A DNA stretch of 64,000 bases from Pseudomonas viridiflava (GCF_003702045.1 NZ_RBTP01000012.1:496001-560000), one strand, 5' to 3'. Shown: positions 1 through 8,716, counted from the stretch's first letter. Translations and numbers: made by a program. Notes: a model not told the origin generated them from the letters alone.

Positions 1-2
1 CC

Positions 3-53
3 GAACGCGCGTTCAAGCAACCGGAATGGCGGGTTCCGGCTGAACCGCTGTAG
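3..53 (+). CDS. 3' end of an unidentified gene (partial)
   Basis: Reading frame 3 is open from the window edge to a TAG at 51-53 and encodes ERAFKQPEWRVPAEPL. The other two plus frames do not look better. Ninety-two bases then separate it from the next start. Sixteen residues are too few to assign a family, so this is only a plausible C-terminus of an upstream gene. Confidence 0.35.
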   Translation, partial: ERAFKQPEWRVPAEPL

Positions 54-145
54 CGCTTATGCGTCGGTCGGATGCCTCGACGGGATTGGGGGGCGCGCCT
101 AGAATGGTGTCAGATCGTGATGCGCGTCTTTGTGAGGATGTTTCG

Positions 146-388
146 ATGCTTCCTGAATGCCAGCTCTTCGGCACCCACGGTTGCCACCTGTGCGACATTG
201 CTGAGGCTGTGTTGCTGCCCTTCGTCGAGGAGTGCGGGCTGTTGGTGGAGCGGCGTGACATCTGTGAAGAGGAGTGGCTGTTTGAGCGTTACGAGTTGCG
301 AGTGCCCGTGTTGCGTCGCGTGGACAACGGCGATGAGTTGGACTGGCCTTTCGATGCGCCCCAAGTGGCGTCCTTTCTGAGCAAGTAG
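146..388 (+). CDS. Glutaredoxin-like thioredoxin-fold protein
   Basis: An 80-residue single-domain protein of the small glutaredoxin-like (DUF836) type. A Cys-X-X-Cys redox pair lies at residues 13-16 (GCHLC) right after the first beta strand, and a cis-proline-like RVPVLRR segment lies near residue 55. Members are thiol-disulfide oxidoreductases whose partners are mostly unknown. I start at ATG 146 because GAGG at 135-138 gives a ribosome site and the family begins just before the CXXC; a longer start at 59 would add residues the family lacks. It precedes pcaQ by 49 bp in the same direction but has no obvious link to aromatic catabolism. Confidence 0.8.
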   Translation: MLPECQLFGTHGCHLCDIAEAVLLPFVEECGLLVERRDICEEEWLFERYELRVPVLRRVDNGDELDWPFDAPQVASFLSK

Positions 389-437
389 CGGATCTTCTTT
401 TCTTCTCAAGGCTTTTTCCCTCAAGGCAAGGCACGCA

Positions 438-1367
438 TTGAATATCGATACCCGAATCAAGTTCCGCCATCTTGTGTGCTTTCTTGAGGTTGCGCGTCAG
501 GGCAGTCTGGCCAGGGCCTGCAATGCGCTGTCGATCAGCCAGCCGGCGCTCTCCAAGACCCTCAAGGAGCTGGAAACCCTGCTGGAAACCACCTTGTTCG
601 TGCGCAGCAAAAGCGGTGCGGCGCTGACCGACGCTGGCGTGGCGTTCATGCGCTTTGCCGGGCCCAGTGTCCAGGCGTTGCGTGAGGGCGTGAACAGCCT
701 GCGCTCCGGGGAGCATGAAACGGTGACGGCGCGGCTGGGCGTGCTTTCGACGGCGGAGAGCCTGCTGGTTCCGGAAGTCGTCACGCGGTTGCATGAACGG
801 CACCCGGCGCTGATCGTCAGCGTCATGACCGGCCCTAGCGCTTACCTCTTGTCGCAGCTTCGGGTCGGTGAGCTGGACCTGGTGGTCGGGCGAATGACCG
901 ACAGCCCGCAGATTCAGGGGCTGACGTTCGAACACCTGTACAACGAATCGATGACGCTGGTAGTACGCACCGATCACCCGTTGCTGGCGGCACCGCTCAG
1001 GCGTGAAAGCCTTGAGCAGTATCCGCTGGTGCTGCCGTTGGCCGGCACCACCATTCGCAAGTTCGCTGACAGCCTGTTCGTGCAGTGTGGCATTCAGCCG
1101 CCGCGCCAGCGCCTTGAAACCCTCTCGCTGACCCTGAGTCGACGCTATGTCGAATGCAGCAACGCCATCTGGATCGCGCCTCTGGATGCCGTTCTCAAAG
1201 AGCTGGACGCCGGCACGCTGGTCGAGCTGGACATGGGCATCCGCGAACCGGGCGGATCCGTCGGGATCTGCAGCAACCCGGCCGTGCCGCTGACCCGCGC
1301 TGCACAGTGGTGTGTGGATGAATTGCGGGTGGTGGGACAGGCGTATCGCGAGGTGTCACATCCATAA
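438..1367 (+). CDS. pcaQ: LysR-type regulator of protocatechuate catabolism PcaQ
   Basis: A 309-residue LysR-type regulator with an N-terminal winged helix-turn-helix (about residues 8-67; SISQPALSKTLKELE is the recognition region) and a C-terminal effector-binding domain (about 95-300). The opening NIDTRIKFRHLVCFLEV is typical of PcaQ, which activates pca genes in response to beta-carboxy-cis,cis-muconate. The start appears to be TTG at 438; no in-frame ATG gives an intact HTH. It is co-oriented with and immediately upstream of pcaH, unlike the divergent arrangement common in rhizobia. Its stop codon lies inside the palindromic box at 1361-1382. Confidence 0.9.
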   Translation: MNIDTRIKFRHLVCFLEVARQGSLARACNALSISQPALSKTLKELETLLETTLFVRSKSGAALTDAGVAFMRFAGPSVQALREGVNSLRSGEHETVTARLGVLSTAESLLVPEVVTRLHERHPALIVSVMTGPSAYLLSQLRVGELDLVVGRMTDSPQIQGLTFEHLYNESMTLVVRTDHPLLAAPLRRESLEQYPLVLPLAGTTIRKFADSLFVQCGIQPPRQRLETLSLTLSRRYVECSNAIWIAPLDAVLKELDAGTLVELDMGIREPGGSVGICSNPAVPLTRAAQWCVDELRVVGQAYREVSHP

Positions 1368-1382
1368 CCATATGGTTATGGA
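1361..1382. promoter_or_regulatory. Perfect palindrome, candidate PcaQ operator
   Basis: A 22-bp perfect palindrome with core ATAACC-ATAT-GGTTAT. The LysR-type PcaQ site known from alphaproteobacteria is ATAACC-N4-GGTTA(A/T), so the match is close. It overlaps the TAA stop of pcaQ (1365-1367) and lies about 120 bp upstream of pcaH, where an activator site for pcaHG would be expected. Binding itself is inferred. Confidence 0.75.
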
Positions 1383-1501
1383 TGGCAGGCGATTATTCAG
1401 TATTCGATGATGCATGAACCGCGCGACACTCCGCCGCAGCCTGTCGCGCGAGTACTTGACGCTTGCGTGCTCATAAGAAAGCCAATAACAAGGAGAACGC
1501 C

Positions 1502-2221
1502 ATGCCTGTCGCGGACAATAGCCGCTTCGTCATTCGTGATCGCAACTGGCACCCCAAAGCCCTCACGCCTGATTACAAGACCTCGATCCTGCGCTCGCCG
1601 CGTCAGGCGCTGGTCAGCATCCCCCAGTCCATTTCCGAAGCGTCGGGGCCGGATTTCTCGCACCTCACATTCGGTCAGCACGACAACGACCTGCTGCTCA
1701 ATTTCAACAACGGCGGGTTGCCGATCGGCGAGCGTATTCTGCTCGCAGGCCGCGTCTGCGATCAGTACGGTAAGCCGATCCCCCACACGTTGGTGGAAAT
1801 CTGGCAGGCCAATGCGGGCGGTCGCTATCGCCACAAGCGTGACGCCTATCTAGCCCCCATCGACCCCAACTTTGGCGGCGTGGGCCGTGCCCTCACTGAC
1901 AGCGAGGGCAATTACAGCTTCCGCACCGTCAAGCCCGGTCCTTATCCCTGGCGCAACGGCCCCAACGACTGGCGTCCGGCGCACATTCATGTCTCGATCA
2001 GCGGGCCTTCCATTGCCACCCGGCTGATCACTCAGTTGTATTTCGAAGGCGATCCATTGATCCCGATCTGCCCGATCGTGAAGGCCATCGCCAACCCGGA
2101 TGCGGTTCAGAGCCTGATCGCCAGACTCGACCTGGCCTTGGGCAATCCGATGGATTGTCTGGCCTATCGCTTTGACATCGTTCTGCGCGGCCAGCGCAAG
2201 ACTCACTTCGAAAACTGCTGA
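1502..2221 (+). CDS. pcaH: Protocatechuate 3,4-dioxygenase beta subunit
   Basis: The iron-binding beta subunit (239 residues) of the intradiol dioxygenase that opens protocatechuate to 3-carboxy-cis,cis-muconate in the cytoplasm. The four non-heme Fe(III) ligands are visible: Tyr109 (GGRYRHK), Tyr148 (PGPYPW), His161 and His163 (RPAHIHVS). The length matches characterised PcaH. AAGGAGAACGCC precedes ATG 1502; the longer reading frame from 1463 is unnecessary. The gene is followed 11 bp later by pcaG, with which it forms the alpha-beta protomer. It is preceded by the PcaQ-type palindrome. Confidence 0.96.
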   Translation: MPVADNSRFVIRDRNWHPKALTPDYKTSILRSPRQALVSIPQSISEASGPDFSHLTFGQHDNDLLLNFNNGGLPIGERILLAGRVCDQYGKPIPHTLVEIWQANAGGRYRHKRDAYLAPIDPNFGGVGRALTDSEGNYSFRTVKPGPYPWRNGPNDWRPAHIHVSISGPSIATRLITQLYFEGDPLIPICPIVKAIANPDAVQSLIARLDLALGNPMDCLAYRFDIVLRGQRKTHFENC

Positions 2222-2232
2222 GGAGGCCCGCC

Positions 2233-2835
2233 ATGCCCGTTCAACTGCTGCAGGAAACCCCCTCGCAAACCGCTGGCCCTTATGTACACATCGGTCTGGC
2301 ACCTCAGGTGGCTGGCAACCCGACCCGCGAACTGGAGATCTGGAACGAGATGGCCAAGCCTGGCGCGCCGGGTGAGCACATCGTTCTGGTGGGTAACGTG
2401 TTCGACGGTAACGGCCACCTGATCCGCGATGCGTATCTTGAGTTCTGGCAAGCCGATCACGAGGGCGTGTATCACGCCGACTATGACCCGGCGAATGCCT
2501 TTAACGGCTTCGGTCGCACTGCCACGAGTGATGACGGGCAGTGGATCCTGAAGACCATCAAGCCCGGCTCGGCACGTAATGCGGCCGGCGTGCCGATGGC
2601 GTCGCACATCAATGTTTCGCTGTTCGCACGCGGCATCAATATTCATTTGCAGACCCGCCTGTATTTCGATGATCAAGCGCAAGCCAACATCGTCGACCCG
2701 GTGCTCAATTTGATCGAGCAGCCGCAGCGCCGCGAGACGCTGATCGCCCGCCGATGCGAGGTGGAGGGGAAAACGGCCTATCGTTTCGACATCCGCGTTC
2801 AGGGTGAAGGCGAGACGGTGTTCTTCGATTTCTGA
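2233..2835 (+). CDS. pcaG: Protocatechuate 3,4-dioxygenase alpha subunit
   Basis: A 200-residue alpha subunit of the same intradiol fold as PcaH, beginning with the family-typical QETPSQTAGPYVHIG. It lacks the His-X-His iron ligands (ASHINVSLFARG aligns to the PcaH HIHVS segment), as expected for the non-catalytic subunit that shapes the active site. GAGGAGGCCCGCC precedes the ATG. It directly follows pcaH and is presumably cotranscribed with it. Confidence 0.95.
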   Translation: MPVQLLQETPSQTAGPYVHIGLAPQVAGNPTRELEIWNEMAKPGAPGEHIVLVGNVFDGNGHLIRDAYLEFWQADHEGVYHADYDPANAFNGFGRTATSDDGQWILKTIKPGSARNAAGVPMASHINVSLFARGINIHLQTRLYFDDQAQANIVDPVLNLIEQPQRRETLIARRCEVEGKTAYRFDIRVQGEGETVFFDF

Positions 2836-2915
2836 GTGATGTAAGCGCGCTAAACGGGCTTTGCGCAGGCGGTAAGAAAACGCAGGCGACCTTATAAAAA
2901 TAAAAGGAAAGGTAC

Positions 2916-4265
2916 ATGACACTATCAGCGCAGGGGCCTGCGACGCGCACGCTCGACGTTCAGGCTTTCATCAATGCCCAGCCGTTGTCGGGATATCAGT
3001 GGCGGGTGGTGATGCTGTGTTTCTTGATTGTTTTTCTCGACGGTCTGGACACGGCGGCAATGGGCTTTATTGCGCCGGCCCTGAGCCAGGATTGGGGGAT
3101 CGACCGTGCCAGTCTCGGCCCGGTCATGAGTGCTGCGCTGATCGGCATGGTGTTCGGTGCCTTGGGGTCCGGTCCGCTGGCCGACCGCTTTGGTCGCAAG
3201 GTGGTGCTGGTGGTGGCGGTGTTCCTGTTCGGGCTGTTCAGCCTGGCGTCGGCTTACAGCACCAACATCGATCAACTGTTGGTGCTACGGCTGCTGACCG
3301 GCCTGGGGCTGGGCGCGGCGATGCCTAACGCAACCACGCTGCTGTCCGAGTACACGCCCGAACGCCTCAAGTCGTTGCTGGTCACTAGCATGTTCTGCGG
3401 CTTCAACCTGGGTATGGCCTGTGGCGGTTTCGTGTCCGCCAAGATGATCCCAAGCCTTGGCTGGCATAGCCTGTTGATGCTCGGCGGCATCCTGCCACTG
3501 GTGCTGGCCGTCGTGCTGTTGGTCTGGCTGCCTGAGTCGGCGCGGTTTCTGGTCGTGCGCAACCGTGGCGTGGAGCGTATCCGCAAAGTGCTGGCCCCGA
3601 TTGCGCCCAAGGCAATGGCGGGTGTGACTGCTTTCAGCGTGCCTGAACAGAAGACCGTCAGCAGTCGCAATGTCTTGAAAGTGATTTTCTCCGGCACCTA
3701 TAGCGCGGGCACCTTATTGCTCTGGCTGACCTATTTCATGGGGCTGGTGATCGTCTATCTGCTGACCAGCTGGCTGCCGACGTTGATGCGTGACAGCGGC
3801 GCGAGCATGGAACAGTCAGCGTTCATTGGTGCGTTGTTTCAGTTCGGCGGTGTGCTCAGTGCCGTGGGCGTCGGCTGGGCGATGGACCGGTATAACCCGC
3901 ACAAGGTGATAGGCGTCGCCTACGCACTGGCGGGCGTGTTCGCCTGGCTGGTCGGGCAGAGCCTGGGTAATGTCGCCGTGCTGGCAACGCTGGTGCTGGT
4001 CGCAGGCATGTGCATCAACGGCGCACAATCGGCGATGCCGTCACTGGCGGCACGGTTTTACCCGACTCAGGGCCGCGCCACGGGCGTGTCATGGATGCTG
4101 GGTATCGGTCGGTTCGGCGCCATTCTGGGTGCATGGGCCGGTGCCACCCTGCTGGGCCTGGGCTGGACGTTCGAGCAAGTGCTGACGGCGCTGGTGGTGC
4201 CTGCTGCACTCGCTGCACTGGCGATCCTGGTCAAAGGCTGGGTCAGCCATTCGGACGCCACTTGA
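2916..4265 (+). CDS. pcaK: 4-Hydroxybenzoate/protocatechuate MFS transporter PcaK
   Basis: A 449-residue major facilitator of the aromatic acid:H+ symporter family with 12 predicted membrane segments. The first helix contains DGLDTAAMGFIAPAL, whose acidic DG-x-D residues are needed for aromatic acid transport in PcaK. The loop 2-3 signature is GPLADRFGRKVV. A strong AAAGGAAAGG site precedes ATG 2916. It lies between pcaG and pcaB, so uptake of hydroxybenzoate or protocatechuate is the natural role. An 80-bp gap after pcaG leaves room for its own promoter. Confidence 0.92.
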   Translation: MTLSAQGPATRTLDVQAFINAQPLSGYQWRVVMLCFLIVFLDGLDTAAMGFIAPALSQDWGIDRASLGPVMSAALIGMVFGALGSGPLADRFGRKVVLVVAVFLFGLFSLASAYSTNIDQLLVLRLLTGLGLGAAMPNATTLLSEYTPERLKSLLVTSMFCGFNLGMACGGFVSAKMIPSLGWHSLLMLGGILPLVLAVVLLVWLPESARFLVVRNRGVERIRKVLAPIAPKAMAGVTAFSVPEQKTVSSRNVLKVIFSGTYSAGTLLLWLTYFMGLVIVYLLTSWLPTLMRDSGASMEQSAFIGALFQFGGVLSAVGVGWAMDRYNPHKVIGVAYALAGVFAWLVGQSLGNVAVLATLVLVAGMCINGAQSAMPSLAARFYPTQGRATGVSWMLGIGRFGAILGAWAGATLLGLGWTFEQVLTALVVPAALAALAILVKGWVSHSDAT

Positions 4266-4289
4266 AACCTTTTACTCTGGAGTGCTGAT

Positions 4290-5651
4290 GTGAACAGACC
4301 GGGCAATCAACTTTTCGACCTGTATTTCACGCAGCCCGATATGCGCCAAATCTTTTCAGACCAGGGACGCGTGCAGGCCATGCTCGATTTCGAGGCTGCG
4401 CTGGCACGGGCTGAGGCCCGGATCGGGCTGATCCCGCAGAACGTGGTGGCGGACATCAGCCAAAGCTGCCGCGCCGAGCTGTTCGATTTCGATGAGTTGG
4501 CGGTTGCCATCGGCAATGCAGGCAACTCGGCGATTCCGCTGGTCAAGGCGCTGGGCAAGCGCATCGCGGCACAAAGCCCTGAGGCAGAGCGCTACGTGCA
4601 CATGGGCGCGACCAGTCAGGACGTCATGGACAGCGGGCTGATTCTGCAGATCCGCCACGCTATCGTTTTGCTGGAACGCGACCTTGAGCAATTGGGCACA
4701 GCATTGGCGCAACAGGCCCAGGCGCATGCCGGGACGCCGCTGGCCGGTCGTACCTGGCTGCAACAAGCCACGCCCGTCACCCTGGGCATGAAAATCGCCG
4801 GCTGGCTGGGGGCGATCACGCGACATCGCCAGCGCCTCAGCGAGCTCAAGCCACGTTTACTGTGTCTGCAATTTGGTGGCGCCTCCGGCAGCCTTGCCGC
4901 CTTGGGCGATCAGGCGTTCGTTGTCGCCGAAGCGCTGGCTATGGAACTGCAATTGGGTTTGCCCGAGCAGCCCTGGCACACGCAACGGGATCGTCTGGTG
5001 GAGTTCGCCTCGCTGCTGGGCCTGATTGCAGGCAGCCTGGGCAAGCTGGGCCGCGATGTGAGCCTGCTGATGCAGACCGAAGTGGGCGAAGTGTTCGAAC
5101 CTGCTTCACCAGGCAAAGGCGGCTCCTCCACGATGCCGCACAAGCGCAACCCGGTGGGCGCCGCAGTCATGATCGGCGCGGCGACACGTGCGCCGGGTCT
5201 GGTCGCGACGATGTTTTCAGCCATGCCGCAGGAACATGAACGCAGCCTGGGGTTGTGGCATGCCGAATGGGAAACCTTGCCTGAGCTGTGTTGCCTGGTG
5301 TCGGGTTCGTTGCAACAGGCGCTTCAAGTGGTGCCTGGCCTGCAGGTCGACGCCGAGCGCATGGGCGCCAATCTGGAGTCCACCCAAGGCCTGGTGCTGG
5401 CCGAAGCGGTCAGCATCGCGCTGGCTCAACGAATCGGCCGCGACGCCGCGCATCACCTGGTCGAACAGAGCTGTCGTCAGGCGGTGGAGCAGGGCGCGCA
5501 TCTGCGTCAGATACTGGGTGAAAAACTTGAGGTGACTGAGCAACTTTCTTCCGACGAGCTGGATCGCTTGCTTGATCCTGCCCATTACCTTGGCCAGGCC
5601 CGACGTTGGGTCGAACGCGCCGTGGCCGAACACACAAGGATCACGCAATGA
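4290..5651 (+). CDS. pcaB: 3-Carboxy-cis,cis-muconate cycloisomerase
   Basis: A 453-residue member of the fumarase/aspartase superfamily converting 3-carboxymuconate to 4-carboxymuconolactone. The superfamily signature GSSTMPHKRNPVGA and the earlier GATSQD block (VHMGATSQDVMDSG) are intact, and the length matches PcaB. The start is GTG at 4290 preceded by CTGGAGTGCTGAT. Its stop overlaps the pcaC start by 4 bp (ATGA), implying translational coupling. Pseudomonads usually have pcaD between pcaB and pcaC; here it is missing. Confidence 0.93.
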   Translation: MNRPGNQLFDLYFTQPDMRQIFSDQGRVQAMLDFEAALARAEARIGLIPQNVVADISQSCRAELFDFDELAVAIGNAGNSAIPLVKALGKRIAAQSPEAERYVHMGATSQDVMDSGLILQIRHAIVLLERDLEQLGTALAQQAQAHAGTPLAGRTWLQQATPVTLGMKIAGWLGAITRHRQRLSELKPRLLCLQFGGASGSLAALGDQAFVVAEALAMELQLGLPEQPWHTQRDRLVEFASLLGLIAGSLGKLGRDVSLLMQTEVGEVFEPASPGKGGSSTMPHKRNPVGAAVMIGAATRAPGLVATMFSAMPQEHERSLGLWHAEWETLPELCCLVSGSLQQALQVVPGLQVDAERMGANLESTQGLVLAEAVSIALAQRIGRDAAHHLVEQSCRQAVEQGAHLRQILGEKLEVTEQLSSDELDRLLDPAHYLGQARRWVERAVAEHTRITQ

Positions 5652-6046
5652 CCGAAGACGAACGTTATCAGGCTGGCATGCAGGTGCGCCGTGCGGTACT
5701 GGGCGATGCGCATGTCGATAACAGCCTGAAGAAGCTGACGCCGTTCAATGAGGAATTTCAGGAAATGATCACCCGGCATGCCTGGGGGGATATCTGGACA
5801 CGTCCGGGCCTGCCGCGTCATACCCGAAGCCTGGTTACCATCGCCATGCTCATCGGGATGAACCGCGAAGGCGAACTGCGTTTGCACCTCAAGGCTGCAA
5901 AAAACAATGGCGTGACCCGCGAAGAGATCAAGGAAGTGCTGATGCAAAGCGCGATCTATTGCGGCATTCCAGCGGCCAACGCGACCTTTCATCTGGCCGA
6001 AGAAGTGTGGGATGAAATGGGTGTGGAGTCACTGAACAAGGATTGA
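5648..6046 (+). CDS. pcaC: 4-Carboxymuconolactone decarboxylase
   Basis: A 132-residue carboxymuconolactone decarboxylase (AhpD-like fold), forming 3-oxoadipate enol-lactone. The region MLIGMNREGELRLHLKAA followed by EVLMQSAIYCGIPAANATFH is the family hallmark. It is the stand-alone form, not the PcaL fusion with enol-lactonase, so the next step (PcaD) must be encoded elsewhere. The ATG at 5648 overlaps the pcaB stop. It is the last gene of the pca operon, followed by a rho-independent terminator. Confidence 0.95.
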   Translation: MTEDERYQAGMQVRRAVLGDAHVDNSLKKLTPFNEEFQEMITRHAWGDIWTRPGLPRHTRSLVTIAMLIGMNREGELRLHLKAAKNNGVTREEIKEVLMQSAIYCGIPAANATFHLAEEVWDEMGVESLNKD

Positions 6047-6056
6047 TCGCGTGACT

Positions 6057-6097
6057 AAAAAACGCTGCCGCAGTGCTGAACTGCGGCGGCGTTTTTT
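6057..6097. terminator. Bidirectional rho-independent terminator
   Basis: A GC-rich stem (GCCGCAG/CTGCGGC core, extended by AACGC/GCGTT around single mismatches) flanked by an A-run on the left and TTTTTT on the right. It sits between the convergent pcaC and porin genes and can serve both. Confidence 0.85.
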
Positions 6098-6111
6098 GTG
6101 GGGCCGCAGTG

Positions 6112-7368
6112 TCAGAGCAGCGAGAGCGGGTAGCTGACGATCAGCCGGTTTTCGTCGAACTGATTGGTGCTGTAGTCCCGGCGCATGGTTGAGTTGCGCC
6201 ACTTCAGCGACAGGCTCTTGAACGCGCCGCTTTGAAATACGTACGCCAACTCGGTTTCCCGTGCCCATTCCTCGCCATCGGTGACCGCGCCGGTGTGTAC
6301 GTTTTCGCCACTGATGTAGCGGTTCATCAGGGTCAGGCCGGGCACGCCCAGCCCCGCGAAATCGTAGTCGTGACGCAACTGCCAGGATTTTTCCCGGGCG
6401 TTGTCGAAGCTGGAGTTGTAGCTGTCGTTGGCCAGTGTTCCGCCACTGGTGCCGTTGACGCGCATCCAGGCGCTGTCGCCGCTGACCTTTTGAAGGCCTA
6501 CGTAGAACGTGTTGCTGCCATGACGAGCGGACAACAGGGCCGACCAGGTCTTGTTGTCCAGATCGCCCGCCAGCGACCGGCCATCGTCCTTGCCCTGGAA
6601 GTAGCCCAGGTTGGCGCCCAGCGTCCAGCTGCCCAGTGGTTGACTGTGCAGCAGATTCACGTATTGCTGGTGGTAGATGTCTTCCAGTTCGGCGTACCAC
6701 AGGCCGACCTGCGTGCGTTTTTCGTTGAAAACGTACTCGCCGCCGCCGAAGGTGAAGCGGTCCGATGTGAAGGCTGCGCGGCCGTTCATGGACATGTCTT
6801 CCATGCTGGCGTCATTGCGCGGGCTGTTGCCTCGGAACTGGCCGCCGTACAAGGTCAGCCCGTCGATCTCCCTGGAGGTGATCTGACCCCCCTGGAAGGT
6901 CTGCGGCAGGGATCGTCCATCGTCGGAGCGCAGAATCGGAAGGACCGGCATCCATTCGCCGACCTTCAGTTCAGTCCTGGAAAAACGTGCCTTGCCCGCC
7001 ACGGCCAGGCGACCGAAATCATCGGCGGGGCGTCCATCGCTGTGAATCGGCAGCAATTGTGTGCCGCCAGTGCCTTTACCGCCGTCCAGTTTGAGCGAGT
7101 AAAGGCCCAGTACGTCGACGCCGAAACCTACGGTGCCCTGGGTAAAACCCGAACGGGCATCGAGGATGAAGTTCTGGGTCCATTCCTCAGCGTAGTTCTG
7201 CGCGTTGGCGGGGTCGACGAAGTTGCGGTTGATGTAGAAGTTGCGTAGGTTCAGATTCACCTTGGCATCGTCAACGAAGCCGTCGGCCTGACTGATGGCG
7301 GGTATCAAACTGGTGGTGATGGCCGCAGAGAGGCCGCAAACGACTTTGCAGGGAAGAATCGAGCGCAT
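6112..7368 (-). CDS. OprD-family outer-membrane porin
   Basis: A 418-residue OprD/Opd-type substrate-specific porin. It has an N-terminal signal peptide ending near ISQADG, a family start VNLNLRNFYINR after processing, many alternating amphipathic strands and a C-terminal LIVSYPLSLL beta signal. Such porins admit small carboxylates; given its place between pca and qui genes, an aromatic or alicyclic acid (protocatechuate, hydroxybenzoate, quinate) is the likely substrate, but this is inference. The operator-like site at 7471-7501 lies about 100 bp upstream. Confidence 0.9.
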   Translation of the reverse strand: MRSILPCKVVCGLSAAITTSLIPAISQADGFVDDAKVNLNLRNFYINRNFVDPANAQNYAEEWTQNFILDARSGFTQGTVGFGVDVLGLYSLKLDGGKGTGGTQLLPIHSDGRPADDFGRLAVAGKARFSRTELKVGEWMPVLPILRSDDGRSLPQTFQGGQITSREIDGLTLYGGQFRGNSPRNDASMEDMSMNGRAAFTSDRFTFGGGEYVFNEKRTQVGLWYAELEDIYHQQYVNLLHSQPLGSWTLGANLGYFQGKDDGRSLAGDLDNKTWSALLSARHGSNTFYVGLQKVSGDSAWMRVNGTSGGTLANDSYNSSFDNAREKSWQLRHDYDFAGLGVPGLTLMNRYISGENVHTGAVTDGEEWARETELAYVFQSGAFKSLSLKWRNSTMRRDYSTNQFDENRLIVSYPLSLL

Positions 7369-7470
7369 TGAGACAGACCTTTTTTGTAATTATTCAGTCG
7401 GTGGAACTGCTGTGATAGTGAAAGGGCGCCCACCTGTCCGCAATTGTGAAACCGTGTTTTCGGGCGATTA

Positions 7471-7501
7471 CCGAACGTTAATGAACCAGTTCGAACATTT
7501 T
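7471..7501 (+). promoter_or_regulatory. Operator-like motif, site A of the proposed qui regulon
   Basis: Contains CGAACG followed six bases later by AACCAGTTCGAACATTTT. The same two blocks occur at 10483-10516 upstream of quiC and, on the minus strand, in diverged form at 14243-14285 upstream of the quinate/shikimate dehydrogenase. It lies in the 247-bp gap between the divergent porin and DMT transporter genes and could control either. The proposed binder is the TetR protein encoded at 12662-13333. Confidence 0.55.
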
Positions 7502-7615
7502 AAGCGAGACGCTGCCGTGACAGGCTGCGATGCTCCTTGAATATGTTTTTCCATGACCACGCAAGGCCTGATTCCGAGTCTGTTCAGCCCCGGCACTATT
7601 GAGTAAGGAAGCCCA

Positions 7616-8503
7616 ATGAGCACTGCCAGCACGCCACTCTCCGGCGTCAATCAACCCCTCAAAGGTATCGGTTTCATTCTGCTGGCTACCTTTCTGTTTG
7701 CCAGCCACGACACACTCTCCAAGTACCTCTCCGGTTTCTACCCGATCATTTTGGTGGTGTGGGCGCGCTACCTGGTACACACGCTGCTGATGGCCTGCAT
7801 CTTCATGCCGTCGTCCGGATTACGCGTACTGCGCACCAAGCGGCCTGGTTTGCAGGCGTTGCGTGCGTTGGCGCTGCTGGGGACGAGCCTGTTGTTTACC
7901 AGCAGCCTGATGTTCATCCCCCAGGCCGAAGCCACGGCGGTGAACTTTCTTGCGCCGCTGCTGGTGACTGCGTTGTCGGTGCCACTGCTGCATGAACGCG
8001 TGACGCGGGGCCAGTGGATTGCGGTCATCGTCGGCTTCATGGGGGTGATGATCATCATTCATCCGGGGGGCGAGCTGTTCACGCCAGCGATTCTTTTACC
8101 GTTGTCGTCGGCGTTTTGCTTTGCGCTCTATCAATTGCTGACCCGGTTGGTGAGCCCTTTCGACAGCCCGACGACCAGCAACTTCTTTGCCGGGCTGTTC
8201 AATACCTTGTTGATGAGCGCGCTGGTGCCCTTTTTCTGGGAGGTGCCTGAGCTGTGGCATCTGCCGTTTTTGCTGGCGCTGGGGGCATGCGGCATGGCGG
8301 CGCACTTGCTGTTGACTCAGGCCTTCCGTTTCGCCGCGCCGGCGATGCTGGCGCCGTTCAGCTATTGCCAGATCGTATTTGCCGGGCTGCTGGGGTTCAT
8401 CGTCTTCGACCACATGCCATCGCCTGAAGCCCAGGCGGGTATCGCCATCATCTGTTTGAGTGGGCTGGCTGCTGCGTGGCAGCAGCGGCGTAAAGGCGGG
8501 TAG
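7616..8503 (+). CDS. DMT-superfamily (EamA) transporter
   Basis: A 295-residue membrane protein with ten predicted helices and two EamA repeats (about residues 13-145 and 155-288), the layout of RhaT/YdcZ-like metabolite exporters or importers. TAAGGAAGCCCA precedes ATG 7616. The substrate cannot be read from the sequence. It stands next to quinate/protocatechuate genes and shares its upstream region and site A with the divergent porin, so a role in uptake or export of a pathway compound is possible. Confidence 0.88.
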   Translation: MSTASTPLSGVNQPLKGIGFILLATFLFASHDTLSKYLSGFYPIILVVWARYLVHTLLMACIFMPSSGLRVLRTKRPGLQALRALALLGTSLLFTSSLMFIPQAEATAVNFLAPLLVTALSVPLLHERVTRGQWIAVIVGFMGVMIIIHPGGELFTPAILLPLSSAFCFALYQLLTRLVSPFDSPTTSNFFAGLFNTLLMSALVPFFWEVPELWHLPFLLALGACGMAAHLLLTQAFRFAAPAMLAPFSYCQIVFAGLLGFIVFDHMPSPEAQAGIAIICLSGLAAAWQQRRKGG

Positions 8504-8561
8504 CGATCGCAGTCTGCTGACGCGGTATCAGCAGAAAGTAAGGGGCTTAGAAGCGTACCGT

Positions 8562-8647
8562 GGGAGCGGACGTGTCCGCGAAGGCAGCACTTGAGCCACT
8601 GCCTCTTCGTCGGATGTTCCGGCCTTTTCGCGGACACGTCCGCTCCC
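8562..8647. repeat. REP-like palindromic element with 21-bp arms
   Basis: Perfect 21-bp inverted arms (8562-8582 and 8627-8647), each with the core GGACGTGTCCGCG or its complement, separated by a 44-base loop. It occupies the gap between the convergent DMT and MFS genes. Size, symmetry and intergenic placement fit the dispersed REP/BIME elements of Pseudomonas genomes. No transposase is present. Confidence 0.8.
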
Positions 8648-8716
8648 TCATTCCATTCCCCCTATTTTTGTCCCGCTCACTCACGTGAACGGACCTTTCT
8701 CATGTGCAGCACCCCA

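Noticed and set aside
99..977. 292-residue minus-strand frame opposite the glutaredoxin-like and pcaQ genes
   Set aside because: Low-complexity, Arg/His/Gln-rich translation typical of a shadow; both plus-strand genes are well supported.
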